This document shows positions 25,055-27,673 of a stretch of DNA of 27,673 bases, in pieces. The stretch lies in the NCBI GenBank assembly GCA_905215655.1, contig CAJMQT010000008.1:1-27673 (forward strand), read 5' to 3'. The first letter of the stretch is position 1; every line of letters begins with the position of its first letter. Made by a program: the position numbers and the translations under genes. The notes below the pieces were generated by a model. It saw only the letters and a list, made by a program, of their open reading frames with translations, made no database searches and had not been told where the DNA came from. The stretch comes from an uncultured bacterium. GTDB lineage: Bacteria; Bacteroidota; Bacteroidia; Bacteroidales; Bacteroidaceae.

Positions 25055-25801
25055 TTACATATTCATTCCGCCGTCAACCTGAATTACCTGTCCGGTAACG
25101 TAAGAAGAGAGGTCTGACGCGAGGAACGTTGCCACGTTGGCGATGTCTTCAACCTGTCCTGCGCGGCGCAGAGGTATCTTCTGGATCCAGTCTTTGCGGA
25201 TATCATCGGGAAGAGCCTGTGTCATAGCCGTCTCGATAAAGCCCGGAGCGATGGCGTTGGCACGTATTCCGCGCGAGCCGATCTCCTGTCCGATACTCTT
25301 TGCGAGGGCTATCAGACCAGCCTTTGATGCGGCGTAGTTACACTGTCCGGCGTTGCCGTGAACACCTACAACCGACGCCATATTGATAATACTGCCGCTC
25401 TTCTGACGCATCATGATAGGCGTGCAGGCGTGGATGAAGTTGAACGCCGATTTAAGGTTTACCGCGATAACGGCATCCCACTGTGCCTCGGTCATACGCA
25501 TCATCAGTCCGTCCTTGGTGATACCTGCGTTGTTTACCAAAATATCGATTGAACCGAAGTCTGCCTTTACCTGATTTACCACTTCTTCGGTCTGTGCAAA
25601 GTCGGCAGCATTGCTTGCGTAGCCCTTTGCCTTGACGCCGCATGCGGCAATTTCAGACTCCGTTGCTTTTCCGTTCTCGTCGATTACAAGGTCAGTGAAA
25701 GCGACGTTTGCGCCTTCCTGAGCGAATTTCAGTGCGATAGCTTTACCGATACCGCGCGCCGCACCGGTTATAAGCGCGGTCTTTCCTGTCAATAATCCCA
25801 T
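25055..25801 (-). CDS. fabG: 3-oxoacyl-[acyl-carrier-protein] reductase
   Basis: The 248-residue short-chain dehydrogenase reduces 3-oxoacyl-ACP with NADPH in fatty acid elongation. The cofactor motif GAARGIG is at 13-19 and NNAG at 90-93. The catalytic tetrad is complete: N115, S143, Y156 and K160 (YAASK). The C-terminus (VTGQVIQVDGGM) is typical of the family. It lies downstream of a TetR gene with two small membrane protein genes between, all on the same strand. A TetR next to fabG suggests control linked to fatty acid status, by inference only. Confidence 0.94.
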   Translation of the reverse strand: MGLLTGKTALITGAARGIGKAIALKFAQEGANVAFTDLVIDENGKATESEIAACGVKAKGYASNAADFAQTEEVVNQVKADFGSIDILVNNAGITKDGLMMRMTEAQWDAVIAVNLKSAFNFIHACTPIMMRQKSGSIINMASVVGVHGNAGQCNYAASKAGLIALAKSIGQEIGSRGIRANAIAPGFIETAMTQALPDDIRKDWIQKIPLRRAGQVEDIANVATFLASDLSSYVTGQVIQVDGGMNM

Positions 25802-25941
25802 TTTAATATAACTATTTAATATTTAACGATTTACGTTTATTCAATTTTGATTTGCCGACAAATTGTACGGCCTTTATTGTTAAATTTACTCCATTATTAT
25901 ACATAAGGCGGCTATTTAAGGCGTATATCCCCAATCATGAG

Positions 25942-26046
25942 TTACATATCAGCCAGCCACTTCTTGCCGGATTTGGTATTGAGCCATATAAGTATCCCTC
26001 CCACTATGACAATACCCACTGTAAATATAAATCCTAATGCGTCCAT
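25942..26046 (-). CDS. 34-residue small membrane protein
   Basis: A short frame encodes MDALGFIFTVGIVIV... ending in KKWLADM. One membrane helix (about residues 5-22) is followed by a basic tail. Its ATG lies two bases after the stop codon of the 80-residue gene upstream (TAG-TT-ATG), a spacing expected of coupled translation. Support comes from the hydrophobic design and the tight spacing; no named family is recognised. It would be missed by pipelines with a 50-60 residue cut-off. Confidence 0.65.
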   Translation of the reverse strand: MDALGFIFTVGIVIVGGILIWLNTKSGKKWLADM

Positions 26047-26048
26047 AA

Positions 26049-26291
26049 CTATTTTAATATTTTATTGGCTAATACAGCCAACATGATTGTTAATATTATT
26101 CCCGTACAAACAGAATACCAATTATTCTCGTTCGAGACATCGGAATACAAAGGAACAACAACTCCAATAACCAATCCTGCAAAACAAAACTTTGACAGGT
26201 CATAGAAATATCCGGCGAGTTTCTCTTGCCTTGTATTCTCTTTTTGTTTGCGTTCTGCCTTATCTTTTATATTATTATTGAAGTTGCTCAT
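26049..26291 (-). CDS. 80-residue two-helix membrane protein
   Basis: The product has a charged N-terminal third (residues 1-24, many K, E, R and N), then two hydrophobic helices at about 34-49 and 58-77 ending in NKILK. This design resembles small two-helix Bacteroidales proteins of unknown function (possibly DUF6722-like, not certain). It sits between the TetR gene (80-base gap) and the 34-residue gene (2-base gap), all on the minus strand. A two-helix plus one-helix small protein pair could form a membrane complex, but no function can be assigned. Confidence 0.72.
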   Translation of the reverse strand: MSNFNNNIKDKAERKQKENTRQEKLAGYFYDLSKFCFAGLVIGVVVPLYSDVSNENNWYSVCTGIILTIMLAVLANKILK

Positions 26292-26371
26292 TTAATTGCG
26301 AAATTACTGTTTATTTCTTAGAAAGCAGCAGTTTTTAACATTATTAATGTGTTAATGAGTATCCGTCTTTG

Positions 26372-26965
26372 TTATTTCAGCATAGCCTTTCCGAGGGCGC
26401 CGTAGACGACCTTGGCAACGAGCGGCTTGCTCGTTTCGGGCGTCATTCCATGTCCGAGGCGTCCGCAGATATAAGGAACTTCAAGTCCCTTGATACAGTA
26501 ATGGGTGATGTCGGCTACCAGCTCAACGTTGTCGATGTCGAACTCGCCGTCGGCCTTGCCGTCGGCATAGACCTTGCAGAACAGTTCTATCTCGTCCTCG
26601 TCAAAGTTTTTGCGCACCTTCTCCACCATCCAGATGTTGCGGAAGAATGCCGCACGCAGGTTGCCGTTTCTCATCACGGTCTCCTTTATCGTGTTCAGGT
26701 GGGTGTAAATCAGCTCGATAATCTTCTCCTGAGGGCGCATCTTCTTAGAGGCAACCTCGTCCATCTTGTCCGAAAGCCTCTCCAGCTCCGACTCGATAAC
26801 AGCATAGTAGACGTCTTCCTTACTTTTAAAATAGGTGTAGAGCGTGCGCCGACCCTTGCCCGAAGCCACCGCGATGTCATTCATCGTCGTGTTTTCAAGC
26901 CCTTTCTTGGCAAACAGCTGACGTGCCACGTCTACCAACTTTTGTCTTGTTTTTGATATGGACAT
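26372..26965 (-). CDS. TetR/AcrR-family transcriptional regulator
   Basis: The 197-residue repressor-type protein has an N-terminal helix-turn-helix near residues 26-46 (TTMNDIAVASGKGRRTLYTYF) after VARQLFAKKG, then a helical ligand-binding domain with no recognisable ligand signature. Its promoter contains a TATCAA-N6-TTGATA palindrome between the -33 and -7 boxes, pointing to self-repression. Downstream on the same strand are two small membrane proteins and fabG, so fatty acid or membrane status may be the input, by inference. An AGGAG lies about 11 bases before the ATG. Confidence 0.93.
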   Translation of the reverse strand: MSISKTRQKLVDVARQLFAKKGLENTTMNDIAVASGKGRRTLYTYFKSKEDVYYAVIESELERLSDKMDEVASKKMRPQEKIIELIYTHLNTIKETVMRNGNLRAAFFRNIWMVEKVRKNFDEDEIELFCKVYADGKADGEFDIDNVELVADITHYCIKGLEVPYICGRLGHGMTPETSKPLVAKVVYGALGKAMLK

Positions 26966-27014
26966 CTCTCAGTTTCTCCTATTTTTAAGTATTGCACATT
27001 TCAGTAAGTGTGTG

Positions 27015-27045
27015 CAAAAATATCAATTTAATTTGATACTGCAAA
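27015..27045 (-). promoter_or_regulatory. TetR-gene promoter
   Basis: On the minus strand TTTG (27045 to 27042), a 19-base spacer, then TATTTTTG (27022 to 27015): an excellent match to the Bacteroidetes consensus. Transcription would start near 27008. Confidence 0.8.
27021..27038. promoter_or_regulatory. Candidate TetR operator
   Basis: TATCAATTTAATTTGATA has perfect 6-base arms (TATCAA and TTGATA) around a 6-base centre. It fills the spacer between the -33 and -7 boxes, so bound repressor would block RNA polymerase. A related half site, ATATCAAAT, follows from about 27054. Confidence 0.65.
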
Positions 27046-27233
27046 ATTTTTTCATATCAAATCGGTATGTCATTATGACATAAATTCATGAAAATTGACA
27101 TTCAACAAACGTGGACAATCGTCTAAAAAAATTGTCCGTGAAACATATTCCGACATCAAACGCCATGTCAACGAAAGCCCATTGCGTCCGAAATATAACA
27201 TTCTGTCAGTCAAGACGTTGCGAACCCCACTCC

Positions 27234-27336
27234 AAAAGGTTGCCTTTTACATTGCGAAAGACGGTCTTTCACACGCTAAAAGGACGCCTTTTGGAAAACA
27301 AAAGACCGCCTTTTGCAAACCAAAAGGATAGCTCCG
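27234..27336. repeat. 22-bp-period palindromic repeat array 4 (five modules)
   Basis: Modules start at 27234, 27256, 27278, 27300 and 27322, exactly 22 bp apart: AAAAGGTTGCCTTTT, GAAAGACGGTCTTTC, AAAAGGACGCCTTTT, AAAAGACCGCCTTTT and a degenerate AAAAGGATAGCTCCG. The spacer acacgct is shared with array 1. Unlike arrays 2 and 3, it lies between divergent genes (TetR and tRNA-Met), so a pure terminator role is unlikely. Open frames through it are judged non-genuine. Confidence 0.9.
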
Positions 27337-27436
27337 GTAAATCAACAGCAAATTTTCCGTGAAACAATCCGTCGGAAGCGGCATGACAATTTGTCAAATT
27401 CGGCGTTTCTCTCCGTAAGAACATTGATATTAAGAT

Positions 27437-27487
27437 GTAAAAAACTGATTTATAATGAGTAAAAAGGTATTTTATAATGAGTAAAAA
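27437..27487 (+). repeat. Phased A-tract direct repeat upstream of tRNA-Met
   Basis: GTAAAAA recurs at 27437, 27459 and 27481, exactly 22 bp apart. The last two are part of a 17-base direct repeat TTTATAATGAGTAAAAA (27449-27465 and 27471-27487). A-tracts spaced by two helical turns would curve the DNA. The region is about 65-115 bases upstream of the tRNA promoter and might be an activating element. Confidence 0.6.
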
Positions 27488-27549
27488 TGCTTATAATCAT
27501 ACATAAAGGCGCTTTTAACAGTACAAAGTATAAAAAACTTGCATAAATA

Positions 27550-27581
27550 TTTGGTAGTTTCATCAAAACACCGTACCTTTG
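27550..27581 (+). promoter_or_regulatory. tRNA-Met promoter
   Basis: TTTG (27550-27553), a 20-base spacer, then TACCTTTG (27574-27581). The predicted start near 27588 gives a leader of about 36 bases before the tRNA. Confidence 0.75.
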
Positions 27582-27623
27582 CACACGCAAATCAGAAATG
27601 ATTGCTCAAACAATTATTAACAT

Positions 27624-27673
27624 CGCGGAGTGGAGCAGTTGGTAGCTCGCCAGGCTCATAACCTGGAGGTCGC
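27624..27673 (+). tRNA. tRNA-Met (CAT), probably initiator, cut by window end
   Basis: The 5' half is present: acceptor strand CGCGGAG, D stem GAGC/GCTC with A11-U24, and anticodon stem CCAGG/CCTGG around loop CTCATAA with anticodon CAT. The 5' C1 and A11-U24 are hallmarks of initiator tRNA. The conserved three G-C pairs of the anticodon stem read A29-U41, G30-C40, G31-C39 here, so the first is changed. The 3' half, including position 72, lies beyond the window. Confidence 0.85.

Noticed and set aside
27137..27145. parS half site CGTGAAACA (also at 27357-27365)
   Set aside because: Only the right half of the parS consensus is present; the left half does not match in either case.

Overview
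This window looks like a chromosomal segment of a Bacteroidales bacterium, most likely a Prevotellaceae member (genus not fixed). The evidence is repeated use of the Bacteroidetes promoter form TTTG or TTG, about 16-20 bases, then TAnnTTTG; a lipoprotein-type TamA (TamL) next to TamB; a DUF5683 protein in a parA-parB-mltD-relA cluster; and the pairs surE-lpxB and rsfS-ftsH-cdsA. No insertion sequence, prophage or CRISPR array was seen.

Layout. 1-650: no gene, but a 22-bp-period repeat array (53-155) and a strongly structured RNA region (388-603). 648-2836: a two-gene unit with a 4-base overlap, an EcoRI-type adenine methyltransferase and a DUF262-HNH nuclease-like protein, probably restriction-modification or defence. 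2967-3314: a small MerR regulator ending in a 34-bp perfect inverted repeat. 3468-10686 (minus): parA, parB, a DUF5683 gene, mltD, a bifunctional (p)ppGpp synthetase/hydrolase, and a pectinesterase at the distal end. 10930-12873 (plus): surE and lpxB, divergent from parA. 12874-13117: a second repeat array and a terminator. 13118-16463 (minus): rsfS, ftsH, cdsA. 16639-16709: tRNA-Gln with terminator, followed by a third repeat array. 17049-24028 (minus): tamB-tamL, coupled by a TAATG overlap. 24155-26965 (minus): an RluA-type pseudouridine synthase, fabG, two small membrane proteins (one only 34 aa) and a TetR regulator with a likely operator in its promoter. 26966-27673: a fourth repeat array, phased A-tracts, a promoter, and a tRNA-Met (probably initiator) cut by the window end.

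Most genes are core housekeeping: chromosome partition, wall remodelling, stringent response, lipid A and phospholipid synthesis, membrane proteolysis and outer-membrane assembly. The accessory signals are the methyltransferase/DUF262-HNH pair with its RNA-like upstream region, and four intergenic arrays of a 15-bp module AAAAG-N5-CTTTT repeated exactly every 22 bp. The arrays are the most distinctive unexplained structure here.
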